A stretch of DNA of 64,000 bases from positions 1 through 64,000 of the forward strand of contig NZ_JRJU01000001.1 in assembly GCF_000787375.1 (NCBI RefSeq). Reading direction: 5' to 3'. A model generated the notes under the pieces. The model was not told where the DNA came from. It did no database searches and saw nothing but the letters and a program-made list of their open reading frames with translations. This DNA is from Halalkalibacter okhensis (GTDB lineage Bacteria; Bacillota; Bacilli; Bacillales; Bacillaceae_D). The stretch's first letter is position 1, and every line of letters starts with the position of its first letter. The position numbers and the translations under genes are program-made. This document shows positions 52,275 through 61,058 of this stretch, piece by piece.

Positions 52275-53159
52275 ATGAAACGTTCTTTACCCCCTAAGGC
52301 CGAGCGTCATCGTCATTTTGGTACTGTTGATCCCGTTATAGGAACGAAACCAACAGACAAAGAGAAGATGCCAGACCTTCAAAATAAACCAGATGATTTT
52401 TACTTTCCTATCCAGCAAGTAGGAATTTCTGATGTAAAATACCCTGTCATGATTGAATCAGAATTAGCACCAACAACACAAACAACAACAGCAACATTCG
52501 CTTTAACAACGAGCTTAGAACAAGACTTTAAAGGAATAAATATGAGTCGCCTAACGGAGCAACTTCATCTATTTTTCCAATCTCATTTGCTAACCGATCA
52601 AACATTACGTGAATTTACTGCTATTCTTGCTCGTGAAATGAAACAAAAAGCAGCGAACGTACGCGTAACGTTTCCATGGTTTTTTACAAAGACAAGCCCA
52701 GCCATGCAAAAAGAAGGAATGGCCCATGCTGATATCACATATGATGTTTCATTTGATGAGGACCAAGGCTATACTTCTATTATAACACTCACAGGAGCTG
52801 TGACGACTCTTTGTCCATGCTCAAAAGAAATTAGTGAATACAGCGCCCACAATCAACGAAGTTTCGTCACAATGACTGTAACAGTAGATGATGCATTTGA
52901 GGCGGATTGGAAAGCAGTTCTGTTAGAAGCTGCCGAAAGCAATGCAAGCTCTATTCTTTTCCCAGTGTTAAAGCGTCCTGATGAAAAGGCCGTTACTGAG
53001 CGTGCGTATGAAAATCCACGCTTTGTTGAAGATCTTGTTCGTCTTGTTGCAGCTGATTTATATGAACATGAAGCCATTCGTTCATTTGAAGTTCAGTGTC
53101 GTAATGAAGAATCTATTCACCAGCACGATGCCATTGCGAAACTTTCTTTTACGAAATAA
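52275..53159 (+). CDS. folE2: GTP cyclohydrolase IB (FolE2)
   Basis: A 294-residue enzyme for the first step of folate (and queuosine) synthesis from GTP. Family marks: early LPPKAERHRHFGTVDP, the catalytic Cys region TTLCPCSKEISEY, and AHNQRSFVTM. FolE2 works with several metals and replaces zinc-dependent FolE under zinc shortage. ATG 52275 is preferred; a GTG at 52263 abuts the AGGAG site. Monocistronic. Confidence 0.93.
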   Translation: MKRSLPPKAERHRHFGTVDPVIGTKPTDKEKMPDLQNKPDDFYFPIQQVGISDVKYPVMIESELAPTTQTTTATFALTTSLEQDFKGINMSRLTEQLHLFFQSHLLTDQTLREFTAILAREMKQKAANVRVTFPWFFTKTSPAMQKEGMAHADITYDVSFDEDQGYTSIITLTGAVTTLCPCSKEISEYSAHNQRSFVTMTVTVDDAFEADWKAVLLEAAESNASSILFPVLKRPDEKAVTERAYENPRFVEDLVRLVAADLYEHEAIRSFEVQCRNEESIHQHDAIAKLSFTK

Positions 53160-53161
53160 AT

Positions 53162-53207
53162 AAAAAGGGAGAACCATTTAGCGTTTAACAATGGTTCTCC
53201 TTTTTTT
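53162..53207. terminator. Bidirectional terminator between folE2 and sirC
   Basis: AAAAAGGGAGAACCATT pairs with AATGGTTCTCCTTTTTTT. Confidence 0.88.
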
Positions 53208-53820
53208 ATGCTTGATCGATTAATTCACGCAAGAGCTGTTCGCGATTCGGATCTTGCAAAAAGTATGGCATAGCACATTGCCGTAGAATTTGCTTCCGAA
53301 TACTTTGCTCTAACCCACTACTATGTACTTGTTTTCTTGCATGCTCTAAAAATAGCAAATCTTCCTCAATGGAATCAGGAATAACCTTACTTATTTTATC
53401 CATCAGTTTCTTTCCATACGTCGGGCTAGCTCCACTAGTGGATACAGAAACAGACAAATGGCCTCTTTGAACAGTCATCGGGAAGTGAAAATCACTTAGA
53501 TTAGCATGATCAGCAAAGTAAACGAGTTGAAATGGCCCTCTCTGCTGATAAAGGGATAGATGAAGTGCTGAGTCATTTGTCATAAAAAACAGCAAGTCTT
53601 CATTAAATGTTGATTTGTGGTCCACCATTGTTTTTTCCCATCTAAATCGAGGCTCATTCAAATAGCATTCTAAAGTTGGATGAAGCGTTGGTGCATAAAC
53701 AACTATTTGACTGATGCCTGCCTCAAGTAATTTAGGAATCTGTCGAGTTGCTACCTTCCCAGCTCCAATAACAGCTGCCTTTTTCCCAGTTAGCTTCAGT
53801 ATAATCGGAAGATAACTCAC
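53206..53820 (-). CDS. sirC: Precorrin-2 dehydrogenase (SirC/YlnF)
   Basis: A 204-residue NAD-dependent dehydrogenase that oxidises precorrin-2 to sirohydrochlorin in siroheme synthesis. Rossmann motif AAVIGAGKVATRQIPKLLEAG near residue 15; NDSALHLS and VSVSTSGASPTYGKKL follow. B. subtilis YlnF is of this short, monofunctional type. It overlaps the sirB stop by 4 bp and is last in sumT/hemD-sirB-sirC. Confidence 0.9.
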   Translation of the reverse strand: MSYLPIILKLTGKKAAVIGAGKVATRQIPKLLEAGISQIVVYAPTLHPTLECYLNEPRFRWEKTMVDHKSTFNEDLLFFMTNDSALHLSLYQQRGPFQLVYFADHANLSDFHFPMTVQRGHLSVSVSTSGASPTYGKKLMDKISKVIPDSIEEDLLFLEHARKQVHSSGLEQSIRKQILRQCAMPYFLQDPNREQLLRELIDQA

Positions 53821-54653
53821 GCTTTTCCACCCGACGTTTGCTTAGACCTTGTACGCAAATAACAAGTGTCACAATTTATTTTTACATCCTCATCTAATAC
53901 TTCTTGTACACGTTGTCCTAAAATGGTAATTAACTGATCGTCAAAACCTAAATAATCACATAAAATAAAATCTTTATTTGTTTGTTTAGACCACTGATCT
54001 AATTGCTTTTGCAAGCCTTTCATTAACACACCAGTAAATAACAAATAAGGCACGACATACACAATTTTATTTGGCAAACGGTTCATTCGTTCTAATCCCT
54101 CGTCGACATTTGGCCTTGTAGCGGCTAGAAAGCAAACATCGACTTCATTTACTGGAGTATATTCCCAAAGAAGTCGAGCAACCTTCATTAAGTCACTCGT
54201 CTGATCAGGATCACTGCTCCCCCTTCCAACTAATAGAATGGAAACCGGTTGACGCTCTTCGTACCTGGGGCGTTCATTCGCAAAGTCAAAACCAACAGCT
54301 CTTAATCGATCTTGAATAATGTCAATCACTGTTAACTCAATTCCAATAGGGCGTCCATAAGAGAACGCGATATGAGGATACATTGCCTTCATCTTATCAA
54401 TTTCTTCAGGGATATCAACTTTCGCATGCATAGCTGTCAATAAAAGCAAGGGAACAACGGCAATTTTCGTTGCGCCTTGCTCAACACAGGATTGCACTCC
54501 TTCTTTGATCGTCGGCTCAGCTAACTCAAGAAAACAGCATTCCTGAATGTTTACATCTGCGTGTTCTTTTTTTGCTTTATTAACAAAAGAAAGAAGCTCC
54601 TCGTTCCCAGCTTGAACACGACTTCCATGCCCAACATATAAGATTGCTTGCAT
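53817..54653 (-). CDS. sirB: Sirohydrochlorin ferrochelatase (SirB/YlnE)
   Basis: A 278-residue CbiX-type chelatase that inserts iron into sirohydrochlorin. Two repeats are visible: AILYVGHGSRVQAGNEEL with the N-terminal metal-site His, and VSILLVGRGSSDPDQTSDL in the second half; VPLLLLTAMHAKVDIPEEI also fits. It is 4 bp from sumT and overlaps sirC. Siroheme serves sulfite and nitrite reductases; the sulfate-activation genes lie 4 kb away. Confidence 0.92.
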   Translation of the reverse strand: MQAILYVGHGSRVQAGNEELLSFVNKAKKEHADVNIQECCFLELAEPTIKEGVQSCVEQGATKIAVVPLLLLTAMHAKVDIPEEIDKMKAMYPHIAFSYGRPIGIELTVIDIIQDRLRAVGFDFANERPRYEERQPVSILLVGRGSSDPDQTSDLMKVARLLWEYTPVNEVDVCFLAATRPNVDEGLERMNRLPNKIVYVVPYLLFTGVLMKGLQKQLDQWSKQTNKDFILCDYLGFDDQLITILGQRVQEVLDEDVKINCDTCYLRTRSKQTSGGKA

Positions 54654-54657
54654 TGGA

Positions 54658-56127
54658 TCACCTACTTTGTTTTACATTGGATTTTAACATGTCTACTAAC
54701 TCTTCCTTGGATGGTTTTTGTAACATATGTTGAACTTCATACCCTAATTCAATTGCAGCTTTAGCTGTTTCAGGTCCAAAACAAATCACTTCAGCTCGTT
54801 TTGATAATGTTTCGGGCGTTTCCTGACATGCTAAAATTTGCTCTGTCACCATTCTCACTGCTTCTGCACTTGGAAAAACGATCGTATCCACTCGATCCTC
54901 ATCTAGAATACGTTGGCAAGTAAAATTAGACTGTTCAATAACCTCATCTGTATGAGACACGAAAAAGTCATGTTCACTATAAAGGTCATACCGTTTTCTC
55001 TCACGCGTTTCCCAATTTTTAGAAGCGATAACAAGTCTACGATCCGATTCAATCATTTCATGGACTCCAAACCCTAGACAAGCAAACGATTCAATGGCTT
55101 TTATTGATTTTTTCGATGCACCATAAAAACGTGCATGAATAGACCTAATGTCAATTCGTTTATTCCTAAGCTGCGCAAAGAACCAATCGACTGATTTCGG
55201 TGAATGAAAAATAATTTGATCGTACTGCTCGAAGGAGATATCCGCATCTAATTGATCCTCCTTTGTTAAAAGTCGAGGATACTCAAATACATCCGCCCCT
55301 AATTTTGTCAGTTCACTTGCTATTTCACTTGGTCCTTCCGTTGTCCTTCCAAATAAAATATGTTTTCCGAAAAGGGGCTGTCGCTCAAACCAACTTTCTT
55401 TCGTTCGAAGTTTAGCTACTTCGCCTACTAACGTAATAGCAGGATTCGAGAAACTTTCTTTTTGAACAAGTTCTGCAATTGTAGCAAGGTCACCAGTCAA
55501 CGTTTTTTGTCTTCCTACCGTTCCCCACTGTACAAGTAATACAGGTGTTTTCGGACTTCGCCCATGTTCAATCAGCTGCTCACATATATATGGTAAATTT
55601 TTTACACCCATATAAAAAGCAATCGTATCTACTCCAGTCGCTAGCCCTTTCCAATCAATAATTGGTTGTCCAGCAGGCGATTTATCATGCCCTGTTACCA
55701 CGGCAAATGATGCTCCATGATCTCGATGCGTTACCGGTACACCGGCATAAGTAGCGGCCCCAATTCCAGCAGTAATTCCTGGTACAATCTCATAGGAAAC
55801 ACCGGCTTCTTCAAGTGCAGCTGCCTCTTCTCCCACTCGTCCAAATACACTTGGATCTCCACCTTTTAACCGAGCTACTCGCTTACCTTCTAGTGCATAC
55901 TTCACAAGCAAATCATTAATAGCTTCTTGTCTAAGTAAGTGCCGATCGGGAAGTTTCCCACAATAAACTAATTCTGCTCCCGGCTTCGTAGTCTCAAGCA
56001 GTAGAGGGTTTACAAGACGGTCATATAAAACAACATCGGCTTTTTCCAAACATTGTTGCCCTTTCACTGTCATTAGACGAACATCACCTGGGCCTGCACC
56101 AATTAAATATACATATCCTTTATACAT
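54658..56127 (-). CDS. SumT-HemD fusion: uroporphyrinogen methyltransferase/synthase
   Basis: A 489-residue fusion. Residues 1-240 are uroporphyrinogen-III C-methyltransferase (VYLIGAGPGDVRLMTVKG, VARLKGGDPSVFGR, PGITAGIGAATYAGVPVTHRD), which makes precorrin-2 with SAM. The C-terminal half (about 255-489) looks like a uroporphyrinogen-III synthase domain (ILFGRTTEGPSEIASEL, DQIIFHSPKSVDWFF, DTIVFPSAEAVRMV, CFGPETAKAAIELGY). B. subtilis YlnD lacks this second domain. ATG 56127 fits AGGAG eight bases before; an ATG two codons earlier abuts it. Confidence 0.88.
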   Translation of the reverse strand: MYKGYVYLIGAGPGDVRLMTVKGQQCLEKADVVLYDRLVNPLLLETTKPGAELVYCGKLPDRHLLRQEAINDLLVKYALEGKRVARLKGGDPSVFGRVGEEAAALEEAGVSYEIVPGITAGIGAATYAGVPVTHRDHGASFAVVTGHDKSPAGQPIIDWKGLATGVDTIAFYMGVKNLPYICEQLIEHGRSPKTPVLLVQWGTVGRQKTLTGDLATIAELVQKESFSNPAITLVGEVAKLRTKESWFERQPLFGKHILFGRTTEGPSEIASELTKLGADVFEYPRLLTKEDQLDADISFEQYDQIIFHSPKSVDWFFAQLRNKRIDIRSIHARFYGASKKSIKAIESFACLGFGVHEMIESDRRLVIASKNWETRERKRYDLYSEHDFFVSHTDEVIEQSNFTCQRILDEDRVDTIVFPSAEAVRMVTEQILACQETPETLSKRAEVICFGPETAKAAIELGYEVQHMLQKPSKEELVDMLKSNVKQSR

Positions 56128-56296
56128 GATCATTTCTCCTTTTATCTCTCTGTAAATCTAGATCATTTCATTCCCGACTTTTTTTATATGTTTTATCAAT
56201 TATATTATATAGTAGGCTTGACCTCAATTAAAATAAATTCATGTTAGTCTTACTTCACTTTTAATCTTCCACTTTATGTTAAATCCCAATAATCAA

Positions 56297-56313
56297 TGTC
56301 AGATTATCTAACA
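56297..56313 (+). promoter_or_regulatory. TnrA/GlnR operator upstream of tnrA
   Basis: TGTCAGATTATCTAACA matches the TnrA consensus TGTNAN7TNACA at every fixed position, about 80 bp before tnrA: likely positive autoregulation under nitrogen limitation. Confidence 0.85.
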
Positions 56314-56393
56314 TTTCCTGTCACTTACCACATAATAGTGTGATATGATGGTAAAAAGATCTGAACATTCTAACTTAATAAGGGGTGGAATGG

Positions 56394-56699
56394 GTGTCAA
56401 CATATAAAGATAAAAAAGTAATTACAATTGGAATTGTCAGTGAACTTACCGGTCTTTCTGAGAGAAAAATTCGTTATTATGAAGAGAGAAAACTCATTTA
56501 TCCAGAAAGATCAAAAGGCGGAACACGAAAATATTCATTTCTAGACGTTGAGCGATTATTAGATATTGCCAATAAAATGGAAGATGGCATGCAAACATTT
56601 GAGATTCGGAAAATGGAACAGAAACAATTGCAGAAAAAAGAAGTACGCGATCGTATGCTTCGCGGACAACTTAACGCCGCATTTAATATTCGTAAGTAA
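56394..56699 (+). CDS. tnrA: Nitrogen regulator TnrA
   Basis: A 101-residue MerR-type regulator. [32 protein letters not shown] and [20 protein letters not shown] match B. subtilis TnrA; the C-terminal [17 protein letters not shown] is the region that binds feedback-inhibited glutamine synthetase and GlnK. TnrA activates nitrogen-scavenging genes when glutamine is low. It differs from GlnR, which has a longer C-terminus and precedes glnA. Start GTG 56394 follows AAGGGGTGG. Confidence 0.92.
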   Translation: MSTYKDKKVITIGIVSELTGLSERKIRYYEERKLIYPERSKGGTRKYSFLDVERLLDIANKMEDGMQTFEIRKMEQKQLQKKEVRDRMLRGQLNAAFNIRK

Positions 56700-56738
56700 A
56701 CCATATATAACGAGCAATCGTTATATATGGTTTTTTTT
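56700..56738 (+). terminator. Terminator of tnrA
   Basis: ACCATATATAACGA / TCGTTATATATGGT with a 4-nt loop and eight T. Confidence 0.92.
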
Positions 56739-56841
56739 GACCTTTTTTCAATAGCTTATCTTTATTTTATCTTTTTATCATAGAACGTAAAGTCCTTTGA
56801 CAAACTAACAAAAACAAAGTGATGAGAAAAGGTGGTTAACC

Positions 56842-57687
56842 ATGCAATTACGGTTCGTAGTTCGTACTTTCTTAAGTATAGCCTTACTATTAACAGCATT
56901 CATTCCTACATCATTTGCAAACGAGAATGAACAAGTTGCTATCATTATTGATGACTTCGGGGGGGATGTGAGAGGAGTTCAATCTTTCTTAGATGGAAAT
57001 ATTCCTGTTACCGTTGCAGTTATGCCATTTATGGAGCAATCAACCGAACAAGCTAAGCTTGCTCACAATGCAGGTCTAGAAGTTATAATTCACATGCCCA
57101 TGGAACCTAAAAAGGGGAAAGCCTCTTGGCTTGGACCAAATGCCATAACAAGCGACTTGTCGGATAAAGAAATACAAAAAAGAGTATTAGCCGCTATTGA
57201 GAATGTTCCTTTTGCAAAAGGGATTAATAACCATATGGGTTCTAAAATTGTAGAAGATGAACGAATTATTCGTATTATTTTAGAGATAGCTAAACAAAAG
57301 GGTCTTTACATTATTGATAGTGGAACAAGTTCTTCCTCGGTCATTCCTAAGTTGGCAAAAGAAATGGACATCCCTTACGCAACAAGAGATATTTTCATCG
57401 ACGATACTCATTCTTCAAAAGCACACGTTATGAAGCAAATGTCGTCATTACTAAAAATAGCAAAGACAAATAAAAAAGCGATTGCAATAGGGCATGTAGG
57501 AATCAATGGACACAAGACTTTTGAAGGTATTTTAACAACCCTTCCATCTTTTACAAAAGAACGAGTAAAGATTGTTCCAGCATCCCATCTTTTAGAAACA
57601 AACATAGAAAAAGATCCTATGCATTTTTGGCAGCCTAAAGAAATGGAGGATGAAGATGAAAACACTTACCCAGCACCAAGCAAGTGA
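56842..57687 (+). CDS. Exported divergent polysaccharide deacetylase-like protein
   Basis: A 281-residue COG2861 (YibQ-type) protein. Signal peptide to about residue 26 (TSFANENEQ), then VAIIIDDFGGDVRG, PVTVAVMPFMEQSTE, EVIIHMPMEPKKG, INNHMGSKIVED and IAIGHVGINGHKTFE, a divergent NodB-like barrel with Asp and His residues where metal is bound. It probably acts on cell-wall or extracellular glycans; activity is unproven for this family. Its 3' end overlaps the GNAT gene by 32 bp, so the three genes here form an operon. Confidence 0.85.
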   Translation: MQLRFVVRTFLSIALLLTAFIPTSFANENEQVAIIIDDFGGDVRGVQSFLDGNIPVTVAVMPFMEQSTEQAKLAHNAGLEVIIHMPMEPKKGKASWLGPNAITSDLSDKEIQKRVLAAIENVPFAKGINNHMGSKIVEDERIIRIILEIAKQKGLYIIDSGTSSSSVIPKLAKEMDIPYATRDIFIDDTHSSKAHVMKQMSSLLKIAKTNKKAIAIGHVGINGHKTFEGILTTLPSFTKERVKIVPASHLLETNIEKDPMHFWQPKEMEDEDENTYPAPSK

Positions 57688-58228
57688 AACATTTACAGCC
57701 AAAGATCAATCAAAAATTATCCTTCGCCCTGCACAAAAACATGATGCGAAAGATATTATCTATTCTGTTACCTCTATCATTAATCAAGGAACATATATCC
57801 AAAAAGAACGAGTTCGAACCATTCAAGAGGAAGAAGCATTTATCAAGGAAATGAAAGAGGCTGGCAATATGTACATCGTCATTGAAGTGAATGGAGCAGC
57901 TCGAGGTATTGCGAGAGTTCTCCGTGGAGAACTTCAAATGAAACATCATACTGGCCTATTCCGAACATGGCTTCATGAAGAAGCTCAAGGGAAAGGAATT
58001 GGGAAAAAGGTGATGGAATACACGCTTGCTTGGTGTAAACGAGAACAGTTGCATAAGTTGTGCCTTACTGTTTTCTCATCAAATAAAGTAGCTACGCACT
58101 TATATGAAAAAGCTGGATTCGTCATTGAAGGCATACAAAAAGAACAAGCCTATCTTAATGGGACGTATGACGACGAGATATGGATGGCTTATTTCTTTAA
58201 TCGTAATAGAAAGGAGGATTCATTGTAA
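57656..58228 (+). CDS. GNAT-family N-acetyltransferase
   Basis: A 190-residue acetyltransferase. RPAQKHDAKDI opens the GNAT fold; the acetyl-CoA loop region reads WLHEEAQGKGIGKKVMEYTL, and LTVFSSNKVATHLYEKAGFVIEGI follows, as in PhnO/RimJ-like enzymes. Substrate unknown. Start 57656 is set by GGAGG seven bases before; it lies in the 3' end of the deacetylase-like gene. Its stop TAATG overlaps the protease start. Confidence 0.85.
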   Translation: MKTLTQHQASETFTAKDQSKIILRPAQKHDAKDIIYSVTSIINQGTYIQKERVRTIQEEEAFIKEMKEAGNMYIVIEVNGAARGIARVLRGELQMKHHTGLFRTWLHEEAQGKGIGKKVMEYTLAWCKREQLHKLCLTVFSSNKVATHLYEKAGFVIEGIQKEQAYLNGTYDDEIWMAYFFNRNRKEDSL

Positions 58229-60108
58229 TGTTATGGAGAATGGCAAAATCAGTGTTAATCGTCGGGCTCGTCGGTATCGGGCTAGCCATTATTGGAAGAG
58301 CTCTTATTGACGACAATGGGTATACAATTCAATCCAAAAAGATTCCAGAGGATTTAGAAGTCTCTGCTATGAATCACTTAATGGCAGAAGATCTATCTAT
58401 GACCACATCAATGTTTTTAAAGCAGCTCTCCTCTCAAATGCAAAGATGGGCAAATCAAGACTTAGAGGATCAAGAATTACAAACTAAGTTTAAAGAAGAA
58501 GTAAGAGAACATCCTCATTTTCACGGTTTTGCTATACTAGAAAACGAAAAGGTTATCAGCCAAGTTGGTCAAATTGAACGAATGGATGTAACAAAGCTAA
58601 CGCACCGTCATATGAAAAGTAACTTTTCTGACCCTTATTCAATTGATGGAAAGCAATACATGTTAATGGGGGAAACACTTGAAGATGGTCGAACGGTATT
58701 AGGAGAAATTGATTTATCTTTTGTGAAATCCTTCGTAAAAGGCCTTGCTTCTGTAGCCGATGCAACTGGAACCTTTTTTGTTTCGGGCGCAGACCCAGAG
58801 GTCGAATGGGAAACAACTGAAGATATCCCTGAAAATTTAGAAGCTGAAACCGTACCAGAATTAGGTTGGCAAATCGTTGTTCATTCTGATAATCATAAAC
58901 CAGAACAATTTCAACAGCCTTTCTATGAGAAACAAGCTGTAATAAAATTTAAAAAACGCGAAGTTGCGTCAACGTGGTTTACTGAAAATCAAGATTTGCT
59001 CGTTCTAGAAGATAACAATCCGTTGTTTGTGGTTGAATCCAAAACGGAATCGACCGAACAGTTAATCCAACGATTACGCAAGGAATATGATTTAGCGATT
59101 GCAGAACCAAATTATAAAATATCGAAACAAGTTATTCTTTTTTCTACAGATCCAAATGAAAGAAGACACACTCCTCCAAGGCAAACCACTAGAGAACAAA
59201 ACAGAAGCCGTGCCGGAGATGAAGAGGACCAACATAATGTGTTAACAACTAAACCGAATGATGAATTTTTTGAACCATATCAGTGGAACTTAGATCAAAT
59301 TGAGATAGATGAAGGGTGGAACTTGTCAGGAGGTCAAGGGATAAAAATTGCCGTATTAGACACCGGCGTTGATCCTAATCACCTTGATATTGCCGAGAAG
59401 TTAGGACCGGGATACAACTCGTTTGATGATTCATCCGATTTCTCTGATGCACATGGACATGGAACTCACGTTGCGGGTGTTGCCGCTGCGTTAACAAACA
59501 ATGTAACAGGGATAGCTGGTGTGTCTTGGGATAGCACAATTTTGCCTGTTAAAGTATTAAACGATGAAGGAGAAGGCTCATCATTTGAAGTCGCTAAAGG
59601 GATATACTGGGCTGTTGAACAAGGGGCAGATGTGATTAACATGAGCCTTGGTGATTACTACTCGTCTGATTTGTTACATGATGCCATTCGTTATGCATAT
59701 GAACAAGATGTTGTTTTAATTGCCGCATCTGGAAATGACAATGTCGAAGACCCTATGTATCCAGCTCAATATGAAGAAGTATTCACTGTTGCTGCAGTGG
59801 ATGAAGCAAAAAACCGTGCATTCTTTTCCAATTACGGAGAACATGTTGATATTTCCGCTCCGGGTGAGCATATTCCAAGCTTGTTTCCTGACAACAACTA
59901 TGTAGTCATGTCAGGGACATCAATGGCGGCTCCACATGTCGCTGGCTTGGCTGGGCTCATTCGCTCTCTACGCCCTGATTTAACCAATGAGGAAGTATAT
60001 GAAGTGATGCGGTCAACAGCTAAAGACCTCGGTACCGATGGACGTGACCCTTACTATGGATATGGCGAAATCGATATAGCGGCCGCGTTAAAATCCATAG
60101 CCAATTAA
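58228..60108 (+). CDS. Membrane-anchored subtilisin-like protease with sensor-like N-domain
   Basis: A 626-residue S8 peptidase. One N-terminal membrane helix (about 7-25) leads to an extracellular domain (about 30-240) whose pattern (FHGFAILENEKVISQVGQ, MLMGETLEDGRTVLGEIDLSF) resembles a Cache-type sensor. A propeptide-like part follows (about 240-310, ending IAEPNYKI), then the catalytic domain with D378 (VLDTGV), H411 (HGHGTHVAG) and S565 (GTSMAAPH). It should act at the outer membrane face. Third gene of the operon, overlapping the GNAT stop by one base; AAAGGAGG precedes it. The Cache-like reading is inference. Confidence 0.85.
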   Translation: MLWRMAKSVLIVGLVGIGLAIIGRALIDDNGYTIQSKKIPEDLEVSAMNHLMAEDLSMTTSMFLKQLSSQMQRWANQDLEDQELQTKFKEEVREHPHFHGFAILENEKVISQVGQIERMDVTKLTHRHMKSNFSDPYSIDGKQYMLMGETLEDGRTVLGEIDLSFVKSFVKGLASVADATGTFFVSGADPEVEWETTEDIPENLEAETVPELGWQIVVHSDNHKPEQFQQPFYEKQAVIKFKKREVASTWFTENQDLLVLEDNNPLFVVESKTESTEQLIQRLRKEYDLAIAEPNYKISKQVILFSTDPNERRHTPPRQTTREQNRSRAGDEEDQHNVLTTKPNDEFFEPYQWNLDQIEIDEGWNLSGGQGIKIAVLDTGVDPNHLDIAEKLGPGYNSFDDSSDFSDAHGHGTHVAGVAAALTNNVTGIAGVSWDSTILPVKVLNDEGEGSSFEVAKGIYWAVEQGADVINMSLGDYYSSDLLHDAIRYAYEQDVVLIAASGNDNVEDPMYPAQYEEVFTVAAVDEAKNRAFFSNYGEHVDISAPGEHIPSLFPDNNYVVMSGTSMAAPHVAGLAGLIRSLRPDLTNEEVYEVMRSTAKDLGTDGRDPYYGYGEIDIAAALKSIAN

Positions 60109-60144
60109 CAAACTAGAACTAGTCCATATTGCGTTACCAATGTT

Positions 60145-60177
60145 AAGGAGGGAGTCTGACCCTTCCTTTCCTTTTTT
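60145..60177 (+). terminator. Terminator of the deacetylase-GNAT-protease operon
   Basis: AAGGAGGG / CCCTTCCTT with one bulge, then TTCCTTTTTT. Confidence 0.7.
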
Positions 60178-60208
60178 ACACCCAAAAACTTTAGTAGCTA
60201 AATGACAA

Positions 60209-60273
60209 AAGTCAGACCCTCTCTGCAATCGACCGCTTTTTAATACGGTGAAGATCAACAGAGGGGTCTGACT
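60209..60273 (-). terminator. Terminator of the cys operon
   Basis: Minus strand GTCAGACCCCTCT pairs with AGAGAGGGTCTGAC over a long loop, followed by TTTTG. The GTCTGAC core recurs at 60153 and near 17573. Confidence 0.6.
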
Positions 60274-60286
60274 CCTAAATATGTTT

Positions 60287-60886
60287 TTATAAAATATTCT
60301 TGTCTTTTAAGTAAGCTACTATTACATTGACTGACTCTTCGACAGTCTGCTTATCCGACTCTACGATGATTTCTGGAGCATCAGGCTCCTCATAAGGCGA
60401 ACTAATTCCTGTAAATTCAGGAATTTCTCCAGCACGAGCTTTTTTATAAAGCCCCTTTGGATCACGTTCTTCACAAGTCTCCAAAGAACAACGCACGTAA
60501 ACCTCAATAAATTCTCCTTCTTCCACTAAGTCACGAATACGATCGCGGTCTTCTTTAAAAGGAGAAATAAAGGCCGTACAAACGATCGTTCCTGCATCAA
60601 CAAAAAGCTTGGCCACCTCGCCGATTCTTCTTATGTTTTCTTTTCGATCCTCATCACTAAAGCCAAGACCTTTATTTAAACCATGACGTACATTATCTCC
60701 ATCTAAAACATAGCTGTTTTTTCCTTCCAAGAACAGCTGATGTTCTAATGCGTTAGCTAATGTTGACTTCCCAGCACCCGATAGCCCTGTAAACCATAAT
60801 ATCGCGCTTTTATGACCGTTTCGCTCTTGGCGTTCTTCTTTCTTGATTGTTGTCTCATGCCAAACAATATTGTGACCTGCCATCAT
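60287..60886 (-). CDS. cysC: Adenylylsulfate kinase
   Basis: A 199-residue kinase that phosphorylates APS to PAPS. P-loop [15 protein letters not shown] near residue 33, [21 protein letters not shown] and [11 protein letters not shown] are family signatures. GGGGGAG precedes two adjacent ATG codons (60886 and 60883); the second has better spacing. It is 172 bp downstream of sat; that gap has only a short palindrome CCAATTAATTGG. Confidence 0.95.
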   Translation of the reverse strand: MMAGHNIVWHETTIKKEERQERNGHKSAILWFTGLSGAGKSTLANALEHQLFLEGKNSYVLDGDNVRHGLNKGLGFSDEDRKENIRRIGEVAKLFVDAGTIVCTAFISPFKEDRDRIRDLVEEGEFIEVYVRCSLETCEERDPKGLYKKARAGEIPEFTGISSPYEEPDAPEIIVESDKQTVEESVNVIVAYLKDKNIL

Positions 60887-61058
60887 TTCTCCCCCTCTAA
60901 AAACTTCTAATATTTATCTTTTATAAGACCTCTGCCCCACCCAATTAATTGGTGCTCTAGTTGTTGTAATGAACTAGTCACATATTAAGCTCAGCGAGAA
61001 TGATGGAGAATTCGACAGCGATGGAAGTCAGAATCATCCCCATTCCCACTCGTTCTAC

